The translations under genes were made by a program, and so were the position numbers. The notes beneath the pieces were generated by a model that saw only the letters and a program-made list of their open reading frames with translations, was not told the DNA's origin and did no database searches. From the NCBI RefSeq assembly GCF_900108365.1, contig NZ_FNWQ01000001.1:1116001-1180000 (forward strand): a stretch of DNA of 64,000 nucleotides. The letters are read 5' to 3'. How positions within the stretch are numbered: position 1 is the stretch's first letter; each line of letters opens with the position of its first letter. The stretch comes from Chryseobacterium culicis (GTDB lineage Bacteria; Bacteroidota; Bacteroidia; Flavobacteriales; Weeksellaceae). This document shows positions 28,543-39,200 of this stretch, piece after piece.

Positions 28543-29794
28543 ATCTCTACTATGTCACAAATTATACGTCAACTTTATATTTGAAAGTAACAATCAACGT
28601 ATAGATGACATACTTATTTTAGTTACAAGAACTAGAAGATGGTAGCTTTCCGCAAACATCTAAAGACGGATTAAAAAAAACATCTATTTTATAAATATCA
28701 TTTCAGAAATTATAATTTTTCTATAGGAACTGAACACATGATGCTTTACTTTATCGGTATTTTACGGCCTGAAGCTTTGGAGAGGTTTATTGAGGCCTTG
28801 CTGGACAATCAACACCTCAGCTTTTCCAATTTATCACTACCTATCTAATCCTTCTGCAATAGTTACAAAGGTAAAATCAACAGGTACGCTTGTGATTTCA
28901 TTGTTGTTTCAAGCCTTTAGATGAGGAACTCCAAGCTCATGCAAGATCTCAAGGCTTTACCAAAATTCCGAGGTTATAGCTAAGTTAACAATCCCGGTAG
29001 AATATGTATTTAAAATAAAATCAAATCTTATGTATCTAATGTAGATAAATATTAAGATAAAGAGCACGACTGCTAAGGTACTTGCAGATACATTCTTTAT
29101 ATTTGTAGCGACAAAGGTAAATGCCAATGCGGAAAGAAATATTTCAATAAGATGTTCTCCGTATTAACAAGCTGTTGATTGCTAGGACTTGTACATAGAC
29201 ATTGATGTTTAAACCTTAGATGTTTTAGATCTAACTGTTACAAGCTCCGTATTATATAACAACAACGTGACTTGTTTATCCTTCCAGGAATCTATAGATT
29301 CAGTTTGACAATTACCACACTTACTTGTGTAAGCTCATCTTACTAAGATGTAATTTTAACCAGTGTCTTTTCTGAGCTTGTTTAGATCTGAAAATATATT
29401 TCATTTGAATTAATTCCAAATTCTAAAGCTTTGTGAATCTTTTCATCTTCTCCGCAGCCAGTATTTCAATTGATCTTTTTTAATACTTTAATTGATTAAA
29501 ATCTTTTTGATTTTCCATAACTAAATCCAGATTAACTAAAGCACTATAATGTTAAAACGCGTAATGCAATACAATAATAATGAAGCAATAAGCGATGATT
29601 TCGATTTCATAACTATTGTAAAATATCTATTTTAAACTAGAAACTAAATCACTTATAATTTTCATTAGTTGATATAAAAATATAAAAATGGAGGCTTTGA
29701 ATGTTCTCTATAAAGTCTAATAGAGATTTACTTATTATAATTATCATGCATAAAATTTTGTTCTGGGTTTTATAAGACTATCAAGGTGATCAAT
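28543..29794. other. 1.25-kb gene-poor region
   Basis: No intact gene. Coherent but broken coding-like strings occur, such as plus-strand LYFIGILRPEALERFIEALL near 28745-28800 and minus-strand GCGEDEKIHKALEFGINSNE near 29390-29460. They lack starts and are interrupted by stops, so I treat them as decayed remnants of unknown genes. No repeats or RNA genes are evident. Confidence 0.45.
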
Positions 29795-30174
29795 CTACTT
29801 GTATACTTTAGTTCTTCCGGGATTAGATGTATCAAGCATTATATTTTTGCATTTTTGTTCAAACCTAACTAATTCCAAATCTATGTTTTGTATTTCAAAT
29901 TTATTCGTACCAATATCAATAAATGGATTTATTTCAAGGCATAATTTTAGTGATGAAGGTTTGACGTTTATCTTAGCTAATCCGGCACAAAATTCATTTC
30001 TATTTTTTAGCTTTTTAGACCGTTGATGAGACAGATATTCATCTTCTATGCAATATTTCCAACGAAATTCTATTTGATTGGTAACATCCTTTAATGCAAA
30101 ACTTTGCTTTGTGAAAAATTAGCATACTTAAAATCTTGAGCATTATTATCAAATGTTTCAAAATTTATTACCAT
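29795..30174 (-). pseudogene. hypothetical protein, broken by one homopolymer frameshift
   Basis: From ATG at 30174 the minus strand reads MVINFETFDNNAQDFKYANF; the T run near 30115-30120 then has five T where six would keep the frame. After that shift the DNA continues cleanly as TKQSFALKDVTNQIEFRWKY and LKNRNEFCAGLAKINVKPSS to a stop at 29795-29797. The repaired product would be about 126 residues. I do not recognise it. A single one-base homopolymer change suggests either recent inactivation or a sequencing error. Confidence 0.5.
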
Positions 30175-31231
30175 TTTAGTTTACTATTACAGACAGATTG
30201 ATATTAAATTTAGATTACTGTTTTAATTTCTGAGAGTTCAAAGTTTTGATATATCATCATGAAATTTTTATTCTTTCTTGTAAATTTCGATCTTCTTCAT
30301 AACATTTTTTTCCATTGAGAGAATTTTAGAGCTTATTTGCAAAGATTTATATATTCTTTAGTTGTGGGAGTTGTAAACCTTTCATACTACGATAAATCTG
30401 TTTACAGAATTTTCTTTACTGTTTGACAAAAGTTAAGAATACAAAACTTAAAAGCAAATTTTACAAAGATTATAATATGTAAACTATTGAAAATGAATAG
30501 AAATCGTTTTCGTTTTGGATCTAAAGTCCTTGAATAGGGTGTAATTGCTCATTGAGAATATACTATAATAATATGTATTTCATACTAACCTTTAAAAAGT
30601 ATTTCTGTGCTCGAACTCCGTAGCCCCATAAAAAATAGTATAGCATTGATACATTGATAATACAAAGGTGGTAACTATCGTGTTAACAAATAAATTTTTA
30701 ACTTCTGACCTGAAAAAAAAAATAGCAAAAGGTACAGTAGTGGAGCTGTAAAGAATACCAAAGGCTCAAATAATAATCCCTGTAACAAATATTGCAGGGC
30801 TTTGCTGCTAACTTATAAAAAATAATGCGGCTTTTATTTTATACTTTTAAAATCAGTTTTACAATTTTGTATATTGATAATCAAAAAGTTATTAAAGTTG
30901 CGAAAACTGCGCAAATCATTTTTTAGAACTTTCAAAAATTCAGTCGTTTTTTTAAGCAAGATGTGTCTTTGTACCCACAATTTTTTTCAAAAATTTTGAG
31001 TACAAAAACTCTCTTGCTTTTTTTCAAAAAGGATGAAAAACTGCGGAACTTGTTTTTCTTTTTAAATGTGTATGTCTAAGAATCCAAATCAGTACAATTT
31101 ATTCTTTTTTAATCTATTATTCTTCCAAACTAATCCAAAGTAGTCTTATCTAATCCAGCGGCTTATAATACTATTGTTTTCATGGTTTTGATGCGTCAAT
31201 TTTGTACCAGAAACTAAACACGAAGAACAGA
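30175..31231. other. 1-kb non-coding region at the left border of the conjugation module
   Basis: AT-rich with no supportable gene. It contains a long nested inverted repeat at 30954-31019 (separate entry) and two similar short motifs, GCGAAAACTGCGC near 30900 and GAAAAACTGCGG near 31033. The region marks the change from decayed accessory DNA to the dense conjugation operon, so the element border may lie here. No integrase gene or tRNA is visible. Confidence 0.5.
30954..31019. repeat. long nested imperfect hairpin
   Basis: Three nested arms pair across one centre: AAGCAAGA (30954-30961) with TCTTGCTT (31012-31019), TTTGTAC (30968-30974) with GTACAAA (31000-31006), and an A/T-rich inner arm. 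A T-rich tail follows. It could be a terminator reading plus, or a structured element end or transfer-related site just upstream of the mobilisation genes. Confidence 0.6.
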
Positions 31232-32470
31232 ATGAAAACAATAATTTATTTATTTCTGCCATTTATTGGATTCTCAGTTCAGGGAGAGGTCGGTATCAAT
31301 ACTTTAACACCGCAAGCCACCTTTGATGTCATGAAAAATAATGTTGATATAACAAAACCTGACGGGATCATTGCCCCTCGTTTAAAAGGGTCCGAGGTAA
31401 AAAGTAAAGATTCACTCTATAACACTGCTCAGAAAGGAACAATTGTTTATGTAACAGAAGGGCTTGATATAGGAAATACGACACTGAAAACTGCTAATGT
31501 GACTCGTGTGGGGTATTATTATTTCGATGGAGAAGTATGGCAGCCCTTTGAGCGTGACACTTTAGAAACTGTTGTAAAAAGAGGAAACTATTCCCCAAAG
31601 TATATCACTTTTTCAGGGAGCGCACCATCCCCCACCAGAGAGGGCGCATTAGGTATGAATGAACAGACCAGCTCGATGTATTTTGGTAATATGAACCATA
31701 ATCATACCGGTAGCTATAATCTTTCTTATGGCGTTGGAGCATTACAAAATTTGACGGCGGGTTTAGGTAACATTGCTGTCGGCGCTTACAGTTTGAACGG
31801 ATTGACTTCAGGGCAGTTCAATACTTTTTTAGGTCACACTTCCGGTTATAACGACGATATTCCGGACAAGCTTATTACCGGAAATGTAAACGTTGCTGTT
31901 GGTAATGCATCATTAAGTAATATTACCACCGGTTATAAAAATATAGCCATTGGCCAGTCGGCATTACGCGATCTGAATACCGGCAGCTACAATACTATTA
32001 TAGGACAGTCTTCAGGACAATCTATAACCAGTGAAAACAAAAATGTAATGCTTGGTGTACAAACAGGGGTGTACGTAAAAGGTGAAAATAACATTTTTAT
32101 CGGTACGGGAGCCGGACACAGCAACACTGTTAACGGCGTTGAAACTGTTAACAACAGATTGGTTATTCACAGCAATGTAAATCTTGTGCCCTCATCTAGT
32201 ATTGGAACTGAAAATAATGTTGATTACAGCGCTTCCTGGACTAATGGTCTCATTATCGGGGATTTTGCTCTTAGGTGGTTAAAAATTAACGGAAGTTTTA
32301 TAATTAATCCTTCCTATACTACATCCGACTCCACGTATACTAAAGATGTTATCGAAAAACCAGACGGAACTTTAGGATTTACAGATAGAGTATCCGTTCC
32401 CATTCCTCCTGCTACCGGAACTTATAATTTACAAAGTGTTGACGGACAGCTAAAATGGATAGTTCCATAA
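31232..32470 (+). CDS. secreted YadA-head-like repeat protein
   Basis: A 412-residue exported protein read from the ATG at 31232 (signal MKTIIYLFLPFIGFSVQG), preferred over a TTG 30 bases upstream. The mature N-terminus EVGINTLTPQATFDV is the same VGINT module seen in the secreted protein at 26706. Residues ~150-300 contain repeats of the kind NIAVGAYSL..LTSGQFNTFLG, NVAVGNASLSNITTGYKNIA and SALRDLNTGSYNTIIGQSSG, the left-handed beta-roll pattern of trimeric YadA-like adhesin heads and phage tail-fibre-like proteins. No outer-membrane anchor is seen. It ends four bases before the MobC-like gene, so it may be part of the mobile element and act in cell contact. Confidence 0.72.
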   Translation: MKTIIYLFLPFIGFSVQGEVGINTLTPQATFDVMKNNVDITKPDGIIAPRLKGSEVKSKDSLYNTAQKGTIVYVTEGLDIGNTTLKTANVTRVGYYYFDGEVWQPFERDTLETVVKRGNYSPKYITFSGSAPSPTREGALGMNEQTSSMYFGNMNHNHTGSYNLSYGVGALQNLTAGLGNIAVGAYSLNGLTSGQFNTFLGHTSGYNDDIPDKLITGNVNVAVGNASLSNITTGYKNIAIGQSALRDLNTGSYNTIIGQSSGQSITSENKNVMLGVQTGVYVKGENNIFIGTGAGHSNTVNGVETVNNRLVIHSNVNLVPSSSIGTENNVDYSASWTNGLIIGDFALRWLKINGSFIINPSYTTSDSTYTKDVIEKPDGTLGFTDRVSVPIPPATGTYNLQSVDGQLKWIVP

Positions 32471-32474
32471 TTCC

Positions 32475-32828
32475 ATGGAGGGTAAAACAGCTGTAATAAA
32501 ATTCAGGATCGACAGCAGTAGGAAAAAAGACTGGAAGACCTTTTGTAAAACAAAGCACATATCTCTGACAGGTTTAATTATTAATTCGGTGGAAAACAGA
32601 CTCATGGATCATGAGAGGAAAAAAGTACTGGGCTTCATTGAAAGACAAGACAACATCTTTGTAAAAATAGAAACCAATATCAACCAGATTGCCAAAATAG
32701 TGAACGGGCAAAAGTTTATTTCACAGCATGAATTAGAGAAGTTTTCTGTGCAGCTTGCTGAAATGATAAAGCTTAAGACCCAGCAGAATGAGATATTTCT
32801 CAAAATTTACTCAATGCTCGGAAAATGA
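32475..32828 (+). CDS. MobC-like relaxosome accessory protein
   Basis: A 117-residue protein. It starts with a short basic ribbon-helix-helix-like segment (TAVIKFRIDSSRKKDWKTFC) and has the INQIAKIVNGQKFIS motif typical of bacterial mobilisation proteins of the MobC family. These bind oriT next to the relaxase and help open the DNA. Its stop overlaps the relaxase start by four bases, which is the usual arrangement and suggests translational coupling. oriT is likely nearby, upstream of this gene or of the YadA-like gene. Confidence 0.8.
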   Translation: MEGKTAVIKFRIDSSRKKDWKTFCKTKHISLTGLIINSVENRLMDHERKKVLGFIERQDNIFVKIETNINQIAKIVNGQKFISQHELEKFSVQLAEMIKLKTQQNEIFLKIYSMLGK

Positions 32829-34273
32829 TTATTAAGTTGATGAAGCCCGCAGGACCTAATTTTCCGGGGGTCAACTATAACGAAAAAAAAATAGATAAGG
32901 GAAAAGGTGAGCTGATGCTGATGAAAAACTTTCCGTCGTTCATTAACGAATCGAGTGGAAAGGAAGAAGTGAAATCTTACCTGGCTTCAGTTTCCAAAAA
33001 CGAAAAAGTTAGAAAGCCACAATTTCATGCCGCTTTATCCACAAAATTCAGGGAACACTCCAAAGAAGAGATGACAAAAGTAGCTGAAAAATTTATGGAT
33101 GAGATGGGTTACGGATCACAACCTTTTATTGTTGTTTTTCATAGCGATACAGAGAACAATCATGTTCATATCGTATCAACAAGAGTTGATAAATCAACCG
33201 GGAAAAAGATAAACGACAGTTATGAAAAACTGAAATCACAAGCTGCATTATCCAAAGTGTTGGAAAAGATCTACGGATTTAGTAATGGGGAGAATCTTAA
33301 TAAACTCCTGAATTACCGGATCAGCTCCTTACAGCAGTTGGAGATCTTACTAAAAAGAAACGGTTTTAGTTTGGCTCAGAACAAACGGGACGAAACCAAG
33401 CTGAATATTCTCAAAAACGGAGTCCTGGAAAAAACGATCTCCGGAAATCAAATTGTTTTTGATAACAGAAAAAATGAAAGCAGAACAAAACAAATCAAAG
33501 CCATTCTATCGAAATACAAGGAGCTTTATTCGTGCCATGTTTTCAAGGTCGAAGACCATCGAAAAAATGAAGCAATGCTTGCGGATGAAAAACATGATAA
33601 ATACCTTGAGCCGAAAATAGAATTTGAAAGTGAGCTTCAGAAAAAACTGAAGGACATTTTTGGAATTGATCTCATATTTCATCATAAGGATGGGCAAGCG
33701 CCCTTTGGGTATTCTCTGATTGATAATAAGGAACAGAAAATGTACAAGGGAAGTGAGATCATGAAAATGAAAGAAGTATTTGAATTCACTTCTGAAAAAA
33801 TTGACAAAAGGCTTTTTGAACGGTTGAAGGATTTCAATATCCGGGATCAGAAAACTAAGGGTGTGCTTTTGGATTTTTTGAAAGCAAGATATCCGGAGAA
33901 TGGGCTAAAGGAGTTTATGCTATTTGAGAATAGAAAACTTAAAAGCAAAGAAATATTTGATGCTGCCAGAACTCATGTGAAAGAGTACCTCAAATCGCAA
34001 AACAATGCTGATGTCAGTATTGTAAGATCTGATGATGGGAAATATTATGCTATTCATTCCAGGCTCCATTATATTGGGGAACTTGAAAAACTGATTGGTA
34101 TAAAGGAGGTACAAAATTTTGTAAGTCCATCTGCTGCTAATGCTATTCAAAAAGATGAAGGTTTGGTAAAAATATTTGATGAATTCTTATTTGATATGAT
34201 GCATTCTTCTGCTGCTTCAAAGGATCCCGCAGAAGAAGAACTTAAAAAAAAGAAAAAACGGAAAAGCCGATAG
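32825..34273 (+). CDS. relaxase/mobilisation nuclease (VirD2-like)
   Basis: A 482-residue relaxase. The N-terminal domain has KPQFHAALS (H68), FIVVFHSDTENNHVHIVSTRVD with H106, H113 and H115 as the three-histidine metal site, matching the MobA/VirD2 relaxase family (PF03432). The catalytic tyrosine is probably Tyr18 (GVNYNEKK). The C-terminal ~300 residues are charged and helical and end in a Lys/Arg run (KKKKKRKSR). It nicks oriT and pilots the strand through the T4SS. It overlaps the MobC-like gene and is followed by parA. Confidence 0.85.
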   Translation: MIIKLMKPAGPNFPGVNYNEKKIDKGKGELMLMKNFPSFINESSGKEEVKSYLASVSKNEKVRKPQFHAALSTKFREHSKEEMTKVAEKFMDEMGYGSQPFIVVFHSDTENNHVHIVSTRVDKSTGKKINDSYEKLKSQAALSKVLEKIYGFSNGENLNKLLNYRISSLQQLEILLKRNGFSLAQNKRDETKLNILKNGVLEKTISGNQIVFDNRKNESRTKQIKAILSKYKELYSCHVFKVEDHRKNEAMLADEKHDKYLEPKIEFESELQKKLKDIFGIDLIFHHKDGQAPFGYSLIDNKEQKMYKGSEIMKMKEVFEFTSEKIDKRLFERLKDFNIRDQKTKGVLLDFLKARYPENGLKEFMLFENRKLKSKEIFDAARTHVKEYLKSQNNADVSIVRSDDGKYYAIHSRLHYIGELEKLIGIKEVQNFVSPSAANAIQKDEGLVKIFDEFLFDMMHSSAASKDPAEEELKKKKKRKSR

Positions 34274-34300
34274 GCTCATGTACAGGTTAATATAAAAAAA

Positions 34301-34972
34301 ATGAAAAAAAGAATAGAAAAAACGATGATCATCACATTCGGTACACAAAAAGGGGGAGTAGGAAAGACCACTCTCGCTATAGCTTTTGCCAATTACATTT
34401 CAGGGGTGTCGAAAAGGAAGATCAGGGTTTTTGATTTTGATTACCAAAAGTCTTTTTACAAAAAGTGGAAAGAAGATGAATTATCGGATTTGCCGAAGCT
34501 CTATGAGGTGGAAATTGCCGGAGAACAAGGTCAGCTTTTTTCAGATTTTGAACATCTGATTGATCTAAAGCAAAGTAATGATATCCATATTTTTGATTTG
34601 GCCGGAACACTCGATGAAAAGTACAGTGACCTTCTAATTTACAGTGATCTAATCATTATTCCATTCGAATACTCAAATGTCTCTGTAAAATCTACACTGG
34701 TTTTCAAAAATATTCTGGGAATGCTTGAAAGTGAGGCAGAGCGGGTGTTTATCCGGTCCAGATATGATAAAGGATATGGCTATCTCAATCAGAGGGAAAT
34801 GGATGCAGAGATTTCAAAGTATGGAATGCTGGTTGAGAGTCCTGTATTCAAAAGAAACAGCCTGCAGACTATTGATACCAGGCAATTGACCTACTATCAG
34901 AAAGACGCGGTTCAGAAGCCTTTCAATGAAATTATAGAATATATTAAAACAGCACTAAAAATCACTCTGTGA
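34301..34972 (+). CDS. ParA family ATPase (TraA-type)
   Basis: A 223-residue deviant-Walker P-loop protein. ITFGTQKGGVGKTTLA (K16 and K22 equivalents near the N-terminus) is the ParA/MinD motif, and DFDYQKS follows. IIIPFEYSNVSV and the C-terminal part also fit. In CTnDOT-like modules the first tra gene is a ParA homologue at this position, probably helping element maintenance or placing the transfer complex. No parB is next to it. The ATG at 34325 (MIITFG) is an alternative start. Confidence 0.85.
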   Translation: MKKRIEKTMIITFGTQKGGVGKTTLAIAFANYISGVSKRKIRVFDFDYQKSFYKKWKEDELSDLPKLYEVEIAGEQGQLFSDFEHLIDLKQSNDIHIFDLAGTLDEKYSDLLIYSDLIIIPFEYSNVSVKSTLVFKNILGMLESEAERVFIRSRYDKGYGYLNQREMDAEISKYGMLVESPVFKRNSLQTIDTRQLTYYQKDAVQKPFNEIIEYIKTALKITL

Positions 34973-35037
34973 GTTAGAAATGATACAAAAGATTAAGTAG
35001 TGCTTACCAGCCATAACAGTTTAAAAAAACGTAAAAA

Positions 35038-35487
35038 ATGATAAAATTTTCACTCCTGCTTCTATTGGCTTACGTACTTTATTATGCAGGAAATTTTATA
35101 TATGACCTCTTTCTAAAGAAAGACCCTGCCCGGCAGGATGAGCCAGAGGTTTATTCACTCTCAGATATTTCTGATATCAATCTAGAGCCGTTATCGGTGA
35201 ACATTGAAGATGTTGAAAGCCTCATTATGCCGAAGTCTTTCAGTAAAAACGAAGTGATACCGCAGCATTCTCCGGAGAACGAAGAGAGGTTCAGCCTGGA
35301 TGAATTAAGAAAGCGTTTCGAATCCGAACTGGACCTTGACGATTACGGTAAAAAAGAACCTGAAAATATAGAAGGATCTGCAAAAAGTAATCACAAGGGA
35401 TGGGATGATATTCTTCAACTATCGGAAACAATGGTTCAGATGGTTGCCAACATTGAGGGCCACAAGGTGTATCATTCCATGGTGTAA
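35038..35487 (+). CDS. TraD-like conjugal protein, N-terminal membrane anchor
   Basis: A 149-residue protein with one hydrophobic segment at 4-22 (FSLLLLLAYVLYYAGNFIYD) and an acidic cytoplasmic or periplasmic remainder (SLSDISDINLEPLSVN...). The position between parA and traE matches the small TraB-TraD genes of Bacteroidota conjugative elements. I assign it to that group by context and general make-up only; it has no recognised catalytic motif. Confidence 0.55.
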   Translation: MIKFSLLLLLAYVLYYAGNFIYDLFLKKDPARQDEPEVYSLSDISDINLEPLSVNIEDVESLIMPKSFSKNEVIPQHSPENEERFSLDELRKRFESELDLDDYGKKEPENIEGSAKSNHKGWDDILQLSETMVQMVANIEGHKVYHSMV

Positions 35488-35553
35488 GCATTATAAAACT
35501 TTATAAATAATCACATAATCCTTTCCAAAAATAGATATGACATATCTTTTACA

Positions 35554-35573
35554 AGGTCTGAATACAAAGACCT
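35554..35573 (+). terminator. weak hairpin in the parA/traD to traE gap
   Basis: AGGTCT (35554-35559) and AGACCT (35568-35573) form a short stem with an 8-base loop, followed by CATTTTAAC. It lies 30 bases upstream of traE in the largest gap of the early tra operon. It may be an attenuator or transcript boundary; the stem is short. Confidence 0.35.
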
Positions 35574-35601
35574 CATTTTAACTATAAATATTTAATTTTT
35601 T

Positions 35602-35922
35602 ATGAACAACAAATTTCAACGCCGTGAGGCAGGGAAAAAACTATTGACGCTTTGTATGATTCTTCTTGCTGTCACTCCGGTTTTTGCTCAGGGAGGAGCA
35701 ACCGCCATTTCAAATGCTGCAAATGACATTAAGGAATACTGGGACCCCATTAAACTTATATTGAAGGCCGTTGGCGGTCTGGTCGGCTTTATTGGAGGTC
35801 TAAGAGTCTATAATAAATGGACCAATGGTGACCAGGATGTCAACAAAGAAATCCTTGGCTACGGAGGAGCGATGATCTTTTTGATTGTAGTACCTGAATT
35901 CGTAACTGCATTCTTTGCCTAA
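35602..35922 (+). CDS. traE: TraE, DUF4134 family conjugal protein
   Basis: A 106-residue protein with a signal-like first segment (about 14-30, ending FAQGG) and two further hydrophobic segments (GLVGFIGGLRVYNKW and MIFLIVVPEFVTAFF). The core ANDIKEYWDPIKLILKAVGGL and YNKWTNGDQDVNKEILGYGGA is diagnostic of DUF4134/TraE. The family is thought to supply the VirB2-like pilin or a small inner-membrane part of Bacteroidota T4SS. It is followed immediately by traF. Confidence 0.9.
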   Translation: MNNKFQRREAGKKLLTLCMILLAVTPVFAQGGATAISNAANDIKEYWDPIKLILKAVGGLVGFIGGLRVYNKWTNGDQDVNKEILGYGGAMIFLIVVPEFVTAFFA

Positions 35923-35923
35923 T

Positions 35924-36247
35924 ATGGGATTTTATCTCTACAAGGGGCTGAAAAAGCCCCTTGTATTCTTTGGGCTTAAGGGCAAATATATTTTTTATGC
36001 AGTAGGCGTAATAGGAGGCGGTGTTATTGCAGCGCTGATATTATCCAAATTCGGATTGCTCGGCTCTTTACTGGGGCTTGTTGTCACAGGAGCAGGAGTT
36101 TACCTGATTTTTAAAAGGCAGGATAAACATGGCCTCTATGACAAAACTAAGAATTTCGATGAGATATTCATCTTTCCCAAAAAACTTAGCAATAACAGAC
36201 TTTTGAAACATTTCGAATCCGAAAATTCCCACTTGTCCAATAAATAA
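35924..36247 (+). CDS. traF: TraF, DUF4133 family conjugal protein
   Basis: A 107-residue protein read from the ATG at 35924 (MGFYLYKGLKKPLVFFGLKG). It has two adjacent hydrophobic segments (~25-45 and 48-66) and a basic tail with RQDKHGLYDKTK, the standard DUF4133 order. It is the VirB3-like inner-membrane partner that usually lies right before the TraG (VirB4-like) ATPase, as here. Confidence 0.9.
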   Translation: MGFYLYKGLKKPLVFFGLKGKYIFYAVGVIGGGVIAALILSKFGLLGSLLGLVVTGAGVYLIFKRQDKHGLYDKTKNFDEIFIFPKKLSNNRLLKHFESENSHLSNK

Positions 36248-36255
36248 TACACTCA

Positions 36256-39200
36256 ATGAAAACAAAAAAACAGGCATTCCATATACCTTTTATAGGATAT
36301 GATTATGGAAAAAATTCCGGTTGGGATTTTGATGTCCTTTTCGGGCAATTCGGTAATCCTATTATTGGTATACGAATCAAAAACAGTGTTGAGCAATATT
36401 CTGCAGATCCGGATAACTACCTGGATTTTCATACGGTTTTAAACCAGGTGGTCTCTATTATTGGTGAAGGAAGAGTTGTTCAGAAACTCGATATTTTCAC
36501 AAAAAAAAGGTATTCAGCTGAAAAATCAAGTCAATTTTTGCAGAAGAAGTATTCTGACCATTTTGATGGTAGACTTTTTAAGACAATTGAAACAGTACTA
36601 ATTTTTACTGATATCATTGATGACAAACTTAAAAAGAAAAACAAACATTACGGGTATTCTGAAAAGAGCTATAAAGAACTTCGCGACAAATGTCAAAAAG
36701 TTTTTATGCTCCTCAGTCAGAGCGATTGTGAACCCCAATTTCTATTGGAGAAAGATTTTGAATATTATATATCAGGGGTTTTGTCGATGCAGTTTTCTGA
36801 TCTGCCTTCCTTTAACAATATTAAAAGCACACATGAATATTTACAGATAGGTACCCGTTTCGTTAAGAATATTTCTTATGTGGATGTAGAAAATATTGAT
36901 CTTCCATCTGAAATAGAGCCTTATTCCCTCTTAGGAGGAAATGGTGCGGCTGCTGAAACAGCGGTGGATAACTTTACCTTCATCAATGAATTAGAAGATT
37001 ATGAAACCCTTGTTTATAATCAGGTGATCAGTATTCCACCACAGGCACAACAGCAAAGAGAGCTTGATAAGAAAAAGAAAAAGCATGAGGGGGCTGCCAA
37101 TAATTCGCCTTCCAACGCTATTATAGCTGAAGAAATTCAGAGTCTGCTCAATAATATTGCCATTGATGGGCAGTTTGTGGTGAATGCGCATTTTTCAATT
37201 CTGTTTTCGGCGCATACACAGGAAAAAATGGAGAATATACAGTCTATGATTGAAAATAAGCTTTTTACCAAAGGAATTATAGTTTCTAGGAATGCTTACA
37301 ATCAGCTGGAGCTTTTTCGGTCAGCAATACCCGGTAACGGTACGGAGCTCAGGGACTACGATTTATTTATGACAACAAGCGAAGCCGCCTTGTGTTTTTT
37401 TTTTAAAGAAAGTTACCCATTGAGCGAAGAGTCCAACTTCTACCTAAGGTTTACAGACCGGCAAGGGGTCCCTATAAAAGTAGACCCTGCAGATTTACCA
37501 ATGAAAACAGGAAGAATCAATAACAGAAATAAATTCGTTCTAGGGCCGTCAGGTTCAGGAAAGTCGTTCCTGATGAACAATATCGTTGAGCAGTACCTCA
37601 CCTATAACTACGACGTTGTTATTGTCGACACCGGAGATTCTTATTCAGGAACCTGCCAATATAAAGGCGGAAGGTATATCCAATATACGGAAGAAAAACC
37701 TATTACGATGAATCCTTTCCTGATGGATAAAAAAGAGTTCAATATTGAAAAAATAGAATTTTTAACCAATTTGATATTTCTTATCTGGCAAGGTCCTGAT
37801 GCTTCGATGTCTTCTGCGCAAAAGTCCATACTGGATAATGTACTGATGTCTTACTATCATCAGTATTTCAATTCAGGAACCGAATGGTATGAAGATAAAG
37901 ATTCTGAAGAGCTGATCCTGTATCTTGGTAAATATAATATCCATATAGAAGATATTGTTGTTGGGCTTGATAATGGTTCAGAAGCACAGCATAACTATTA
38001 TGATATTTTGGGAATTGCATTTAATGCTAAACCGGAAGAAATTAAGGAAGCCTTCCGAAATCTTGCTATTGAGTATCATCCGGATAAAAACGTTAATAAC
38101 CCCAATTACGACAGCGAAAAGTTTTACAAAATCTATGAAGCTTATGAAACTCTGAATAACGAAGAGAGGAGGAGAGTTTATGATGAGTCCCAGCTGCTGT
38201 TAATTAAAGCGAATGAAATTTCAAGACAGCCCAAAACTGCAGAACCTTGGAATGAATCGATAAGAAAAGCCATTATCAAAAAAATTAGGGAGCTGGAAGA
38301 AAAGCTGGCAGTGAATGAACTTTCCTTTAATGGCTTCTATGATTATTGCGAGAAGTTCCTTCCATTGTACCTGAATAATAAGAAATACAAGATCAGAGAA
38401 ATGGAGTTTAACCTCAGGACATTCCTTTTTGTATTAAGAGATTTTTACAAAGGCGGAAGGTACGGAACTACCCTAAACGAAAGTGCTGACAATACACTTT
38501 TTGACGAACCGTTTATCGTTTTTGAAATTGATAACGTAAAAGATAATCCAAAGCTTTTTCCTATTGTGACTTTGATCATCATGGATACGTTCATTCAGAA
38601 GATGCGACTGAGAAAGGACCGCAGGAAAGCCCTGATTATTGAAGAAGCCTGGAAAGCGATTGCCAGTAAACTGATGGGAGGATATATTTTATACTTATAT
38701 AAAACTGTCAGAAAGTTCTGGGGTGAAGCGGTGGTAGTGACGCAAGAGCTGGATGACATCATTGGGAATGCTGTGGTGAAGGACAGTATTATCAACAATT
38801 CGGACACCTTTATTTTGCTTGATCAAACTAAGTTCAAAGATAATTTTGATAAGATTGCTTCGCTGCTTTCCCTCAATAAGGTGGAACAGAATAAAATCTT
38901 CACAATCAATAATCTTAACAATAAATATGGAAGAAGCCGTTTCAAGGAATTCTATCTAAAGCGGGGCCCCAGGGGAGAGGTCTATGGAAATGAAGTTTCT
39001 CTGGAACAGTACTTAACCTATACCACTGAAAAGCCGGAAAAATCTGCTCTTGAATACTATGTAAAAGAGTATGGAGACTTTGATAAGGCCCTGGAAATTT
39101 TTACAGCTCAGGTAAAAAGTTTTGAAGATGATATGGGAAGCATGGTCTCCCTGATTAACCTTTATCAAAAACCTTTAGACCGACTGGCTTTTGAATTTTA

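Noticed and set aside
29799..30026. Plus-strand 75-codon ORF
   Set aside because: The opposite strand carries a better, frameshift-broken gene with natural composition.
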